From NCBI GenBank assembly GCA_015277795.1, contig CP063848.1, positions 3,968,001 through 4,032,000 on the forward strand: a DNA stretch of 64,000 bases. The letters are read 5' to 3'. Within the stretch, counting starts at the first letter, position 1; each line of letters begins with the position of its first letter. Below the pieces are notes generated by a model. That model was not told the origin of the DNA. It ran no database searches and worked only from the letters and a program-made list of their open reading frames with translations. Positions 27,477 through 36,595 of this stretch are shown piece by piece. The DNA is from Massilia sp. UMI-21. GTDB taxonomy: Bacteria > Pseudomonadota > Gammaproteobacteria > Burkholderiales > Burkholderiaceae_D. Made by a program: the position numbers and the translations under genes.

Positions 27477-29600
27477 ATGAGGCTGTGGTCGCCATCCCGG
27501 GCTGCGAGCCTGACGCAACGTTTCGCCCTCGCCTCGGCGATCCTGGCCGCTACCGCCGTGCTGCTGGTGGTGGCGGCGTCGTTCTGGCTGGTCGATCGCC
27601 AGCACGCCTCCGCGGTCGCGCTGCTGCAGCAGCGCGATGCCGCCTTCAACGCGAGAACCGTCAGCAATACCCTCGCCACGCTGATCTCGCGCATGGACGA
27701 GGTGGCGAACAGCCCGATCCTGGCCACCGGCCTGGTCGACAGCGCCGGCCGGGAAACCTACCTGGCGCCCTTCCTTGGCGGCCTGCGCCAGATCAACGGG
27801 ATTCCGGTGCAGGTGCTGTTCACCGACTTCGAAGGCAAGCCGGTCGCCGGCAACGGCCTCGAGCGCTTCGACCAGGAAGAACTCGCCTGGCTGCGCGCGC
27901 GCATCGACCAGGGCGTGGAGAGCACCGCCATCTTCGGGCCGCCCGACGAGGCGGAACTGGTTGGCGTCAGCCTGCTGCGCTATTCGCGTACCAATACCCC
28001 CGAAGGCGCGCTGGTCTACAAGCTCAGGATACAGGACCTGCATCCCGCGGCGACGGCCGGCCTGACGTGGAAGGGACAGGCCCCGCCCGCGCCGACGCTG
28101 CGCACCCTGGAGATGCCGGTCAAGGTCCCTGCCCGGCTCCAGCATCTGGGCCTGAGGCTGCGCATGGATGCCGCCGCGCCCGGCCGGATCCTGAAGACGC
28201 CCTGGTCCCAGTTCGGCCTGATCGGCGGCATCGCCGTCCTGATTGCCGCGCTGGTGTTCCTGCTCGGATCGCGCCTGTCGCTGGGCCTGACCCAGGACCT
28301 GCGCAAGCTCGAGCGTTTCGCCGGCAGGCTCGGCGAAGGAGGCATCGACGCGCAGCGCGCCGAACTGGCCGGCAGCAGCGAAACGGTCACCCTCGCGCGC
28401 TCGATCAACCAGATGCTCGACCGGCTGCAGAAGCAGCGCGAGCATCTGCAACGGGAGCACCAGCGCAAGGACGAGTTCCTGGCGATGCTGGCGCACGAGC
28501 TGCGCAACCCGCTTGCACCGATCAGCAGCGCGGCGCAGCTCTTGCGCATGTTCTTCGCCAAGGAGCCCCGCGTCAGGCAGGCCAGCGAAGTCATTTCCCG
28601 CCAGGTCGCGCACATGACGCACCTCGTCGACGACCTGCTGGACGTGTCGCGCGTGACGCGCGGCCTGGTCACCATCGAGAAGGCCGACATCGAACTGGGC
28701 GCCGTGCTGCGCGAAGCCGTCGAGCAGGTCGCCCCCGTCATCGAGTCACGGCGGCAGCGCCTGGTGCTGGACGGCGCCGACGATCCCCTGCCCGTGCGCG
28801 GCGACCGTACCCGGCTGATCCAGGTGGTGGCCAACCTGCTCAACAACGGCGCCAAGTACACGCCCGAAGGCGGCGAATTACGGGTCTCGCTGCGGCGCCA
28901 GGACCGGAACGCGATCCTGCAGGTGCGCGACAACGGCATCGGCATCGGACCCGACCTGCTGCCGGTCGTGTTCGACCTGTTTACGCAGGGCCAGCGCACG
29001 CCCGACCGTGCGCAGGGCGGACTGGGGCTGGGCCTGGCCCTGGTGAAGAAGCTGGTCGAGCTGCATGACGGCAGCGTCGAGGCGCACAGCGACGGCGCCG
29101 GCCAGGGCAGCACCTTCACCATCCGCCTGCCGCTGCTGCCGCAGCTGGCGCAGTTGCCGGATAGCCGCGACGGGGCCGTTCCCGGCGCTGCCGCCACCGG
29201 CGACGCCGCCGCTGCCCCTGCGCGCGCCATCCTGGTCGTGGACGACAACGTGGACGCGGCCAACACCCTGGCCATGGTGCTGCGGGCCGCCGGCCACCGG
29301 GTCAGGAGCGAACACTCGGCCCGGGCCGCGCTGGAGGCGGCCGCGCAGGAAGACTTCGAACTGATCCTGCTCGACATCGGCTTGCCGGACATGAGCGGGC
29401 ATGCGCTGGCCGGCGCCCTGAAGCGCCATCCGCGCAGTGCCGGCGCCACCCTGGTCGCCGTCAGCGGCTACGGCCAGGAGCAGGACCGCCGGATGTCGCG
29501 CGAGGCCGGCTTCGCGGCACACCTGGTCAAGCCGGTGGCGGCGGACGCACTGCTCGCCACCCTGGCCGACGCGGCGAGGCAGGACACGGCCGGCGAGTGA
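27477..29600 (+). CDS. Hybrid sensor histidine kinase with C-terminal receiver
   Basis: A 707-residue inner-membrane kinase. TM1 is at about 18-40, a periplasmic domain of about 200 residues follows, and TM2 is at about 240-262. A HAMP-like linker with coiled-coil character (LDRLQKQREHLQREHQRKDEF) leads to the acceptor H340 in MLAHELRNPLAPI. HATPase motifs are NLLNNGAKYTPEGG, VRDNGIGIGPDLL and GLGLGLALVKKL. The receiver (about 580-700) has VVDDN, acceptor D633 in LLDIGLPDMSG and LVKPV. The phosphate must pass to an output regulator that is not next to it. The ligand is probably reported by the upstream binding protein. Confidence 0.93.
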   Translation: MRLWSPSRAASLTQRFALASAILAATAVLLVVAASFWLVDRQHASAVALLQQRDAAFNARTVSNTLATLISRMDEVANSPILATGLVDSAGRETYLAPFLGGLRQINGIPVQVLFTDFEGKPVAGNGLERFDQEELAWLRARIDQGVESTAIFGPPDEAELVGVSLLRYSRTNTPEGALVYKLRIQDLHPAATAGLTWKGQAPPAPTLRTLEMPVKVPARLQHLGLRLRMDAAAPGRILKTPWSQFGLIGGIAVLIAALVFLLGSRLSLGLTQDLRKLERFAGRLGEGGIDAQRAELAGSSETVTLARSINQMLDRLQKQREHLQREHQRKDEFLAMLAHELRNPLAPISSAAQLLRMFFAKEPRVRQASEVISRQVAHMTHLVDDLLDVSRVTRGLVTIEKADIELGAVLREAVEQVAPVIESRRQRLVLDGADDPLPVRGDRTRLIQVVANLLNNGAKYTPEGGELRVSLRRQDRNAILQVRDNGIGIGPDLLPVVFDLFTQGQRTPDRAQGGLGLGLALVKKLVELHDGSVEAHSDGAGQGSTFTIRLPLLPQLAQLPDSRDGAVPGAAATGDAAAAPARAILVVDDNVDAANTLAMVLRAAGHRVRSEHSARAALEAAAQEDFELILLDIGLPDMSGHALAGALKRHPRSAGATLVAVSGYGQEQDRRMSREAGFAAHLVKPVAADALLATLADAARQDTAGE

Positions 29601-29722
29601 GCCGGACGCCCGCGCCTGCAAGGCAGCATCGAAAAACCGCCTTCGCCTGCCTGTGCTATGGTCTTGAAGACAAGCCGTGGACAGGATGCGCTGTCCCGAT
29701 GGCCGACACCAAAGGAGAAGCA

Positions 29723-30484
29723 ATGAACCGTTTCAAGGAAAAAGTCGTACTCGTCACGGGTGCCGCTTCCGGCATCGGCCTGGCGGCCGCGCGCCGCTTT
29801 CTCGATGAAGGCGCGCGCGTCGTGATGCTCGATATCGACCAGGCCAGCCTGCAAGAAGTTGCCTCGGCACTCCCGCAAGACCGCGTGCTGGTGCAGGTCG
29901 GCGATACCGCCGACCAGGCCACCGCGGCCAAGGCGGTCGAGGCCGCCGTCGCGCGCTTCGGCGGCCTGCATGTGCTGGTCAACAACGCCGGCGTGGCGAC
30001 CGAGGGCGACATCCTGCAGACCAGCGAGGACGACTTCGAACGCGTTATGGCGGTCAATGTCGGCGGCTACTTTCACATGGCCAAGGCGGCGCTGCCCGAA
30101 CTCGTCAAGACAGGCGGCTCGGTCGTGATGACCTCGTCCGTGTCGGGCCTGGGCGGCGACTGGAATACCTTCGCCTACAACACCTCGAAGGGCGCGGTCA
30201 CCAACATGGTGCGCGCAATGGCGCTGGATGCGGGCAAGGATGGCGTGCGGGTGAACGCGGTCAATCCGAGCTTCACCAAGACCGGCATGACCGAGGACAT
30301 GCTGAAAGACCCGGAACTGGTCGCCAAGTTCAAGGAACGCATGCCGCTCGGCGCACCCGAGGATCCGGAGGGCGTGGCGGCGGCGATCGCGTTCCTGGCA
30401 AGCAGCGATGCGCGCCTGATCACCGGCGTCAACCTGCCGGTGGATGCGGGGGTCACCGCCTCCAACGGACAGCCGCCCATGTAG
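29723..30484 (+). CDS. SDR-family oxidoreductase
   Basis: A 253-residue classical short-chain dehydrogenase: cofactor loop TGAASGIG (12-19), acidic D37 after strand 2 favouring NAD(H), NNAG (87-90), catalytic Ser near 139 in MTSSVSG, and Y152/K156 in AYNTSK. The C-terminus ends in the usual ITGVNLPVDAG. The ATG follows AAAGGAG. The substrate is unknown; neighbours give no clue. Confidence 0.92.
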   Translation: MNRFKEKVVLVTGAASGIGLAAARRFLDEGARVVMLDIDQASLQEVASALPQDRVLVQVGDTADQATAAKAVEAAVARFGGLHVLVNNAGVATEGDILQTSEDDFERVMAVNVGGYFHMAKAALPELVKTGGSVVMTSSVSGLGGDWNTFAYNTSKGAVTNMVRAMALDAGKDGVRVNAVNPSFTKTGMTEDMLKDPELVAKFKERMPLGAPEDPEGVAAAIAFLASSDARLITGVNLPVDAGVTASNGQPPM

Positions 30485-30632
30485 GGGGGCCGGGTCGGCG
30501 ACGAGAAATTATCTTTAAAACAAGCGTTCTGTACGGCTACGCACCGAGCAAACGGGCCGCGCGGTGGATGATGGGTCATCGGGAAAGCAGGCAGCCCCCT
30601 TGCCTGCACCCTCATCCCAAGCGGAGGCTCAC

Positions 30633-30779
30633 ATGCTCTATACCATTGCTGTCATTCTTCTCGTCCTGTGGCTGATCGGCCTGGCTACCTCGGTAGCCGG
30701 CGGACTGATCCACATTCTGCTGGTCGCCGCGGTCGTGGTCATCCTGATCCGCCTGTTCACCGGCAAAAAAGTGCTCTGA
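30633..30779 (+). CDS. lmo0937-family small membrane protein (DUF5670)
   Basis: A 48-residue protein with two hydrophobic helices split by a short turn: MLYTIAVILLVLWLIGL and IHILLVAAVVVILIRLF, ending in GKKVL. This length and pattern match the lmo0937/DUF5670 family, often found among envelope-stress genes; its molecular function is unknown. The ATG has GCGGAGG upstream. A hairpin terminator follows. Confidence 0.85.
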   Translation: MLYTIAVILLVLWLIGLATSVAGGLIHILLVAAVVVILIRLFTGKKVL

Positions 30780-30801
30780 CGCGCGACACCGTGACGCGCC
30801 G

Positions 30802-30827
30802 AGCCGGAATCCCCAGGGATTCCGGCT
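30802..30827 (+). terminator. Terminator after the lmo0937-family gene
   Basis: AGCCGGAATCC and GGATTCCGGCT form a perfect 11-bp stem with loop CCAG, followed by a T-rich stretch (TTCTGCTTTCT). It separates this gene from the convergent piuC-like gene. Confidence 0.8.
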
Positions 30828-30848
30828 TTCTGCTTTCTGCCAGGACGA

Positions 30849-31532
30849 TCACAGCTCCGCCCACATCCTGAGCAGGTTGTGATAATGCCCGGTGACGCCT
30901 ACCGTCGCCTCGCTCTCGCCGTAGGCCGCCCGCAGCTTCTGGATATTCGTGTCCAGTTCGAACAGCAGGCCGCGCCTGGCGTCGTCGCGCACCATGCTCT
31001 GGGTCCACAGGAAGGACGCCACCCGCTCCCCGCGCGTGACCGGCAGCACCTGGTGCACGCTTCCCGACGGATAGACGATCGCATCGCCCGCCGGCAACTT
31101 GACCTCGTGAGTGCCATACGCGTCCACCACCACCAGTTCGCCGCCGTCGTAGTCTTCCGGGTCGCTCAGGAACACCGTGGTCGATACATCCGCCCGCACC
31201 GGCGCCAGGCCGCCCCGCTGCGCCCGCACCGCCCCGTCCACGTGCAGACCGTAGTGCTCGCCCCCGCCGTAGGCATTGAAGTAAGGCGCCAGGATGCGCA
31301 GCGGCAGCACGCTCGAAAAGAACAGCGGATTGTTCATCAGCGCCGTGCTCACCACCTGCCCCAGCTCGACCGCCAGGGGCGAGCCTTCCCTGAGCTGGCG
31401 GTTGCGCTTGACCTGGGCGCCCTGCGCACCGACGCTTTCGCGTCCGTCCACCCATTCCGGCGCGCCTTGCAAGCGGGCGCGGATAGCGGCGACCTGCTCG
31501 CGCGTGAGCACGCCAGTGATGTGCAGCATCAT
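30849..31532 (-). CDS. piuC: Fe(II)/2-oxoglutarate dioxygenase PiuC
   Basis: A 227-residue PKHD-type hydroxylase (PiuC/YbiX). The iron triad is H97-x-D99 in GLHVDGAV and H160 in [10 protein letters not shown]170 in RGERVASF is the 2-oxoglutarate contact. The family accompanies TonB siderophore receptors and is iron-repressed. The ATG at 31532 has GAGAGG upstream; the open frame extends further but that part is GC-rich leader. A Fur-like box is 134 bp upstream. A matching TonB receptor is at 34094-36349, two genes away. Confidence 0.93.
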   Translation of the reverse strand: MMLHITGVLTREQVAAIRARLQGAPEWVDGRESVGAQGAQVKRNRQLREGSPLAVELGQVVSTALMNNPLFFSSVLPLRILAPYFNAYGGGEHYGLHVDGAVRAQRGGLAPVRADVSTTVFLSDPEDYDGGELVVVDAYGTHEVKLPAGDAIVYPSGSVHQVLPVTRGERVASFLWTQSMVRDDARRGLLFELDTNIQKLRAAYGESEATVGVTGHYHNLLRMWAEL

Positions 31533-31665
31533 GATGTGAATCCTCTCGACAGAAAAAAGCCCTCCGGATCGTTTCGGGGGGCGAAGTCCGCTTGCCCGGC
31601 GGGGCTGGTACGCGCAAAGGGGCGCAGCCCGGGGCCACATACCTGCGTTCGCCTCATGCAAAATA

Positions 31666-31684
31666 AATGAGAACGATTCGCATT
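31666..31684 (-). promoter_or_regulatory. Fur-like box upstream of piuC
   Basis: AATGAGAACGATTCGCATT is an imperfect 9-1-9 dyad (7 of 9 pairs) of the kind bound by Fur in this group. It sits in the 300-bp region between piuC and the DUF2863 gene, which it could also affect. Confidence 0.6.
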
Positions 31685-31832
31685 ATGATTTCTGTCCGGC
31701 CGTTTGGCAAGCGGTGCTTCCATGAAGCATGACAGCCTAGTGTTCGTGACCCGTGGCCGAATCAACTACAATACCGGAGATATGGGTTTATCATGACCTT
31801 GACCACCATTTGAAAAAGAGACCCCTAGCCCC

Positions 31833-33086
31833 ATGCGTCGTCCTTCCAAAGATTCAAGCCCTAAACTTTCCGCCGAAAGCCAGCGTCTCGTCAGCATCGC
31901 GCAAGCCATCATGCAGGCCGCCAGCCGCGTCGAGGAACGGACCTGGGAGCACCAACTGGACACGCAACTGCAGAAGCTGCTCAAGACCAACCACCAGGAC
32001 AGCATCGACGCCGCGCTGAACGCCCTGTTCAGGGACGACCTCGCCTCGTACGACGTGCTCATGGATGCGGTGGAGGCGGTCAGCGAATCGGCCACCATGG
32101 TCGAGCAGCAGGACGGCGGCGACCTCACCTGGCAGGCCCTGCTGGTGGCCGCGCCGGTGCTCGCCTGGACCCGCTTCAACATCGCCTCGGGCACCATCCC
32201 GGCGGAGATACTGGGCACGCTGCAGGCGCACTTCTCGGCGCACCTGCTGGCCGAGGGCACCCGCATCGCGATGGCGCCGACCCTGTACTCGATCGACCAG
32301 TTGCCGCGCTCGCATGCCGAGACCTACGCGCTGACCCACAAGCTGGCAGCCAGCGCGCACAAGGGCGGCACGGTCAAGCCCGCTGCGCGCGTGGAAGAAA
32401 CCGCCCCCTTCCTGGCCGACACCCGCTACCTGCTGGTGGCGGTCGTCGCACCGCAGGGTGCACCGATGTTCCGCTGGCAAGAGCCGCAGCACCACATCGG
32501 TTTTGCCGAGGAGCGTAACCGCGCGCTGGAGCAGTGGCGCGCCCAGGGCAGCGCCAACATCGCGCGCCTACTGCCGGGCTGCGGCGTCGAACTGCTGCTG
32601 CCGGAAGCCTATTACGTGGCCTGCCGCGAAGCCGACAAGCTGATCCGCCCAATCTCGATCCGTGCCGCCGTCCACTACCTGACCCACACGCTGGACGTCG
32701 AACCCTCGGACCTGCGCGCCGTGATCGCCGGCTTCGGCGAAGAGTCGGCCGACATCCAGATCGACGAATACCGGGTCTCGTTCACGATGCGCCAGGACAG
32801 CGACGTCATGTACGGCATCGTCTGGCCGCTGTACGGCCAGGAAGACGAGACCGGCACGCCGATGGAAGGCCCGTTCGCCGCCGGCCCCGCTCCGCTGACC
32901 CCGCTCAACGAGATCGTCGCCCACCTGAACGAGGCCGGCATCGCTCACGTCAAGCGCATCAACGAGCGCTACGTCGCCGAATACTGCGACGATTGCGGCG
33001 CCCCGCTGTTCGCCGATCCGACGGGCGAACTGGTGCACGCCGAGATGCCGGAAGACACCCCGGCCGGCACCGAGCACTTCCACTGA
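31833..33086 (+). CDS. DUF2863 family protein
   Basis: A 417-residue cytoplasmic protein of a family seen mainly in betaproteobacteria. Visible features are SAESQRLVSIAQAIMQAASRVEER near the start, a central WQALLVAAPVLAWTRFNI segment, a YYVACREADKLIRPIS region and a C-terminal CDDCGAPLFADPTGELVHAEMPE with a CxxC pair that could bind metal. No function is established. The ATG lacks a strong ribosome site. It is monocistronic by spacing. Confidence 0.85.
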   Translation: MRRPSKDSSPKLSAESQRLVSIAQAIMQAASRVEERTWEHQLDTQLQKLLKTNHQDSIDAALNALFRDDLASYDVLMDAVEAVSESATMVEQQDGGDLTWQALLVAAPVLAWTRFNIASGTIPAEILGTLQAHFSAHLLAEGTRIAMAPTLYSIDQLPRSHAETYALTHKLAASAHKGGTVKPAARVEETAPFLADTRYLLVAVVAPQGAPMFRWQEPQHHIGFAEERNRALEQWRAQGSANIARLLPGCGVELLLPEAYYVACREADKLIRPISIRAAVHYLTHTLDVEPSDLRAVIAGFGEESADIQIDEYRVSFTMRQDSDVMYGIVWPLYGQEDETGTPMEGPFAAGPAPLTPLNEIVAHLNEAGIAHVKRINERYVAEYCDDCGAPLFADPTGELVHAEMPEDTPAGTEHFH

Positions 33087-33226
33087 CAGGCGCTCCCGCA
33101 TCACCCGCGCGGGCGGTTCCAGCCCGCGCGGCGCTTCCCCCGCCCCTGCTCCTTCCCTGATCTTGCCGTTCGCGCATTCGGCCGTGCTACAGTTGCCGGA
33201 TACTCAACACGCCAGGAGATCGCCGC

Positions 33227-33994
33227 ATGCCCAGTCCCTCCATTCGCCCCGCCATTCGTCCTGCCTTTGGCATTGCCCTCGGCCTTGCCCTCACAGCGCT
33301 TGGCCTGTGCACTGCCGGCGTCGTGCATGCCGCCGCACAGAAGCCCGTCGCGCCCTCTCCGCAGCAAGCGCGCAGCACCGCCATCGAGGGGAAAATCCGC
33401 TACCTGCGCTTCCTGCCGAAGACCTACTCGGCCAAGGGCGACAAGGTGCCGCTGATCGTGTTCCTGCACGGCTCCGGCGAACGCGGCACCGACCTGGACA
33501 AGGTCAAGGCCTGGGGCCCGCCGGCCATCGTCGAGAAGGACCCGGACTTCCCCTTCATGGTGGTGTCGCCCCAGGTTGCCGATGGCGAATGGTGGGACGC
33601 TTACCGCCTCAAGGCCATGCTCGACGACGTCCTCGCACGCTACAACGTCGACCGCAAGCGCGTCTACCTGACCGGCATCAGCATGGGCGGCTACGGCGCC
33701 TGGGATTTCGCCTCGCGCTACCCGGACTATTTCGCCGCCGTTGCGCCGATCTGCGGCGGCGGCATCCCGCGCCTGGCCGGCCGCCTGAAGGAGGTTCCGG
33801 TCTGGGCCTTCCACGGCCTGAAGGACGACGCGGTGCCGGAACAGGAATCGGCACGCATGGTGGAAGCCCTCGAGGCCGCGGGCGGCAAGGTGCGCTACAC
33901 GGTCTTGCCCGAAGCCGGCCACATCGCGGCATGGGTGCATGCCTATGGCGAGGCCGGCCTGTTCGACTGGTTTGCGCAGCAGCGCCGCGACTGA
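33227..33994 (+). CDS. Secreted alpha/beta-hydrolase (prolyl oligopeptidase/esterase type)
   Basis: A 255-residue exported hydrolase: signal peptide to about VVHAAA (35), then a PHB-depolymerase/dienelactone-hydrolase-like domain. Oxyanion strand VFLHGSGERGTD, nucleophile S152 in GISMGGYG, Asp at 200/201 in HGLKDDAVP, and H232 in EAGHIAAW make up the catalytic set. Substrate could be a feruloyl, acetyl-xylan or peptide ester. It converges on the TonB receptor gene. Confidence 0.83.
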   Translation: MPSPSIRPAIRPAFGIALGLALTALGLCTAGVVHAAAQKPVAPSPQQARSTAIEGKIRYLRFLPKTYSAKGDKVPLIVFLHGSGERGTDLDKVKAWGPPAIVEKDPDFPFMVVSPQVADGEWWDAYRLKAMLDDVLARYNVDRKRVYLTGISMGGYGAWDFASRYPDYFAAVAPICGGGIPRLAGRLKEVPVWAFHGLKDDAVPEQESARMVEALEAAGGKVRYTVLPEAGHIAAWVHAYGEAGLFDWFAQQRRD

Positions 33995-34093
33995 GCAGGA
34001 CGATATCGTCGAGCATTTCCCCTTACCCCGCGATTGGTCGACACGGAGAAGTAGCCAGCCGATCGGCGAAGCCGGACAGGCAAGCCGGAGCGC

Positions 34094-36349
34094 TTAGAAG
34101 CGTACGTTCGCCGTCAGGCTGGCCGAACGCGGCGCCCCGGGCGTGTAGCGATAGCCGCTCTTGTTGATGCTGGCCACGTAGCGTTCGTCGGCCAGGTTGT
34201 ACACGTTCAGGCGCAGGTCGACGTTCGGGCTGAGGCGATACGAGGCCATGGCATCGAACACCCAGTACGACTCGGTGAAGCTTGGGGTGCCGACCGCGCC
34301 GTCGGTGCCGCGCTTGAGCGCGTCGCTGAAGCGGGCGCCGCCGCCGATCTTGAAGTCGGGCGTGACGTCATACGCGGTCCACAAGGTGAACGAGGACTTG
34401 GGCGTATAGCTCAGCACGTTCTCGCCGCCCGCGGTCACGACGCGCCCTGCTTCCACGCTGGTATCCATGTACAGGTAGCCTGCGCTCACCAGCCAGTTGG
34501 CGGCCAGCGCACCGGTGGCGCCCAGCTCGATGCCCTGCACGCGCTTCTTGCCGGTCTGGTACCACTGGAGGTCGACCGGATCCTGCTCGACTTCGTTCTT
34601 CACGTCGGTGCGGAACAGGGCCGCCGACAGCGCCAGCTTCTGGCGCAGCAGGTCCAGCTTGCCGCCCAGTTCGGTGGTCCTGGTTTCCTGCGCATCGTAG
34701 ATCGGGTTCTGGGCGTTGTTGACCCGATCCGACACCGCCAGATTCGAGCCCGGCGGCAGCTTCGAACTGGCCACCATGGCATACACGCTGCTGTTCGCGC
34801 TCGGCTTGTACAGCAGCGAAGCCTTGCCGTTGACCAGCGTGTCGCCGACGCTGTAACGGGTCGGCACCAGCACCTTGTCGCTCAGCGCCACCACGTTGTA
34901 GTCGCCGCGGAAGCGGTCCAGGCGGACGCCGCCGTTGAAGATCCAGCGCTCGCCGAACTTGATGGTATCGAAGGCGTACAGGCTCTGGGTGTCGATGTCG
35001 CCTTCGTTGAAGGCGCCGTTGCGGGTCGGGGCCAGGCCACTGACCGGATCGCGCGGGTTCGGGCGGTACAGGTTGGCCGCCGGCAGCGTGCCGGTACCGC
35101 TGCGGCCATGGCTGACCTGGGTTTCGTTGACGAATTCCAGGCCGGTGACGAGGGTGTGGCGCAGGCTGCCGGTGGCAAAGTCGGCGGTCAAGGTGGTCTG
35201 GTTGGTCAGGATCCTGTTTTCCTGGTCCTTCACGGTACGGATGCTGCGCGCCACGGTCCAGCTGGAGGGGTCGCCCGGCACCGGCGTCTCGAAGGTCGGG
35301 GTACGGGTGAGCCAGGCGGTCAGCAGGTAGTCCTGCCGGGTGCGTCCGTAACGGCTCACGTTGCTCAGGCGAAGGTCTGGCGTGAATGCGTGCTCGATGC
35401 GCACGGTTGCCATGTCGGCCTCGATGCGGTCGTAGTCGCTGTCCGAACCGTAGAAGTTCTGCGGATCGACCGGCGCCGCACTGCTCAGGAAAGGACGGGT
35501 CGCGTCGGGGGTGCTGTAGCCCGGCAGCCCGATGGTCGGCACGCCGCCGTCCGGCACGTTGTCCTGGTCCACGTGCAGGTAATCCAGGTGCACCTGGGTC
35601 GGGCCGTTCAGGCCGAAGCCCAGGCTCGGCGCCACCGCCCAGCGCTTGTTCTCGACCACGTCGCGGCCCGGGCTGCCGGCATCCTGGGCCATCACGTTCA
35701 GGCGCAGCGCAATGCCGCGCTCGGCGTTCAGCACCGTGTTCAGGTCGCCGGTCACGCGCTTCTGCGAAGCACTGCCGCCGGTCAGCGAGGCACTGGCGGC
35801 GGACGTCATGCGGGCCTTCTTGGTGACCAGGTTGACCGAACCGGTGGGCGAGCCGCGCCCGGTGTCGGTGCCGGCCGGCCCCTTGAGGACGTCGATCTGC
35901 TCGAGGTTGAACACATCGCGCGAGACCGACCCGACGTCGCGCACGCCGTCGACGAAGATGCTGCCCGAGGTGTCGAAGCCGCGCATGAAGATCGCGTCGC
36001 CGGTGTTGGTATTGCCGTTCTCGCCCAGGAAGAAGGCGCCGACGCCGGGCGTATTGCGCAGGGCGTCGGTGAGGGTCAGCGCGCCCTGCTGCTCGAACAA
36101 TTCCTTCTTGATGACCTGGACCGTTTGCGCGGTGTCGACCAGCTTTTCGGTGTATTTCGGCGACGATGCATGCTCGGCCTTGAAAGCATTCTCGGCCTTG
36201 CCGACGATCTCGACCTTCGACGCCGGCGCCAGCTCGAGCGCCGCAGCATCCACCTCGACCGCCTGCGCCGCGATCGGCAGCAGGGCCGCCACCAGGGCGC
36301 TGCCGACGACACGGGATTGGGGATGTTTGCGGCTTGTTATTGGTTTCAT
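34094..36349 (-). CDS. TonB-dependent siderophore receptor (Fiu/CirA-like)
   Basis: A 751-residue outer-membrane receptor. Signal peptide to about AAQA; plug domain with YTEKLVDTAQTVQVIKKEL, LRNTPGV, GFDTSGSIFVDGVRDVGSVSRD and VLKGPAGTDTGRGSPTGSVNLVTK; then a 22-strand barrel ending in the terminal Phe of TANVRF. Sequence style fits catecholate receptors that work with PiuC. The ATG at 36349 is 9 bp after AAGGA, better than the ATG three codons upstream, where the AAGGA abuts the start. A Fur-like box lies 80 bp upstream. Confidence 0.93.
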   Translation of the reverse strand: MKPITSRKHPQSRVVGSALVAALLPIAAQAVEVDAAALELAPASKVEIVGKAENAFKAEHASSPKYTEKLVDTAQTVQVIKKELFEQQGALTLTDALRNTPGVGAFFLGENGNTNTGDAIFMRGFDTSGSIFVDGVRDVGSVSRDVFNLEQIDVLKGPAGTDTGRGSPTGSVNLVTKKARMTSAASASLTGGSASQKRVTGDLNTVLNAERGIALRLNVMAQDAGSPGRDVVENKRWAVAPSLGFGLNGPTQVHLDYLHVDQDNVPDGGVPTIGLPGYSTPDATRPFLSSAAPVDPQNFYGSDSDYDRIEADMATVRIEHAFTPDLRLSNVSRYGRTRQDYLLTAWLTRTPTFETPVPGDPSSWTVARSIRTVKDQENRILTNQTTLTADFATGSLRHTLVTGLEFVNETQVSHGRSGTGTLPAANLYRPNPRDPVSGLAPTRNGAFNEGDIDTQSLYAFDTIKFGERWIFNGGVRLDRFRGDYNVVALSDKVLVPTRYSVGDTLVNGKASLLYKPSANSSVYAMVASSKLPPGSNLAVSDRVNNAQNPIYDAQETRTTELGGKLDLLRQKLALSAALFRTDVKNEVEQDPVDLQWYQTGKKRVQGIELGATGALAANWLVSAGYLYMDTSVEAGRVVTAGGENVLSYTPKSSFTLWTAYDVTPDFKIGGGARFSDALKRGTDGAVGTPSFTESYWVFDAMASYRLSPNVDLRLNVYNLADERYVASINKSGYRYTPGAPRSASLTANVRF

Positions 36350-36428
36350 ACGAAGCATTCCTTGCAGTCAAAGTGGGAAGAACTCATCAATGAAAGGAAT
36401 TGTAAAGAAAAGGCAAAGAAATGTAAAC

Positions 36429-36447
36429 GCGAATTGTTCTCATTATC
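36429..36447 (-). promoter_or_regulatory. Fur box upstream of the TonB receptor
   Basis: Read on the minus strand, GATAATGAGAACAATTCGC matches 14 of 19 positions of the classical GATAATGATAATCATTATC box. It lies 79 bp before the receptor ATG. Confidence 0.72.
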
Positions 36448-36489
36448 GTTAAGGTTCCGATCGACGAAGTCGCGGGCGCGAGGCGAGCG

Positions 36490-36593
36490 CAGGCACGGCG
36501 CGCGAGCGTCGTGCCTGAATATATCGGGGAAACGGGGGGGCAGCGCGGCAGGCGCTGCGGCAGGAAGCAGCGCGGTCAGGCGCTGCCGCAGGA
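36490..36593. repeat. Hairpin plus two 27-bp tandem units
   Basis: CAGGCACG (36490-36497) pairs with CGTGCCTG (36510-36517). A GC-rich unit of about 27 bp beginning GCAGCGCGG then occurs twice, at 36540-36566 and 36567-36593, with a partial third copy running into the end of the beta-lactamase-family gene. The hairpin may end transcription of that gene (minus strand); the repeat has no known role. Confidence 0.6.
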
Positions 36594-36595
36594 CC

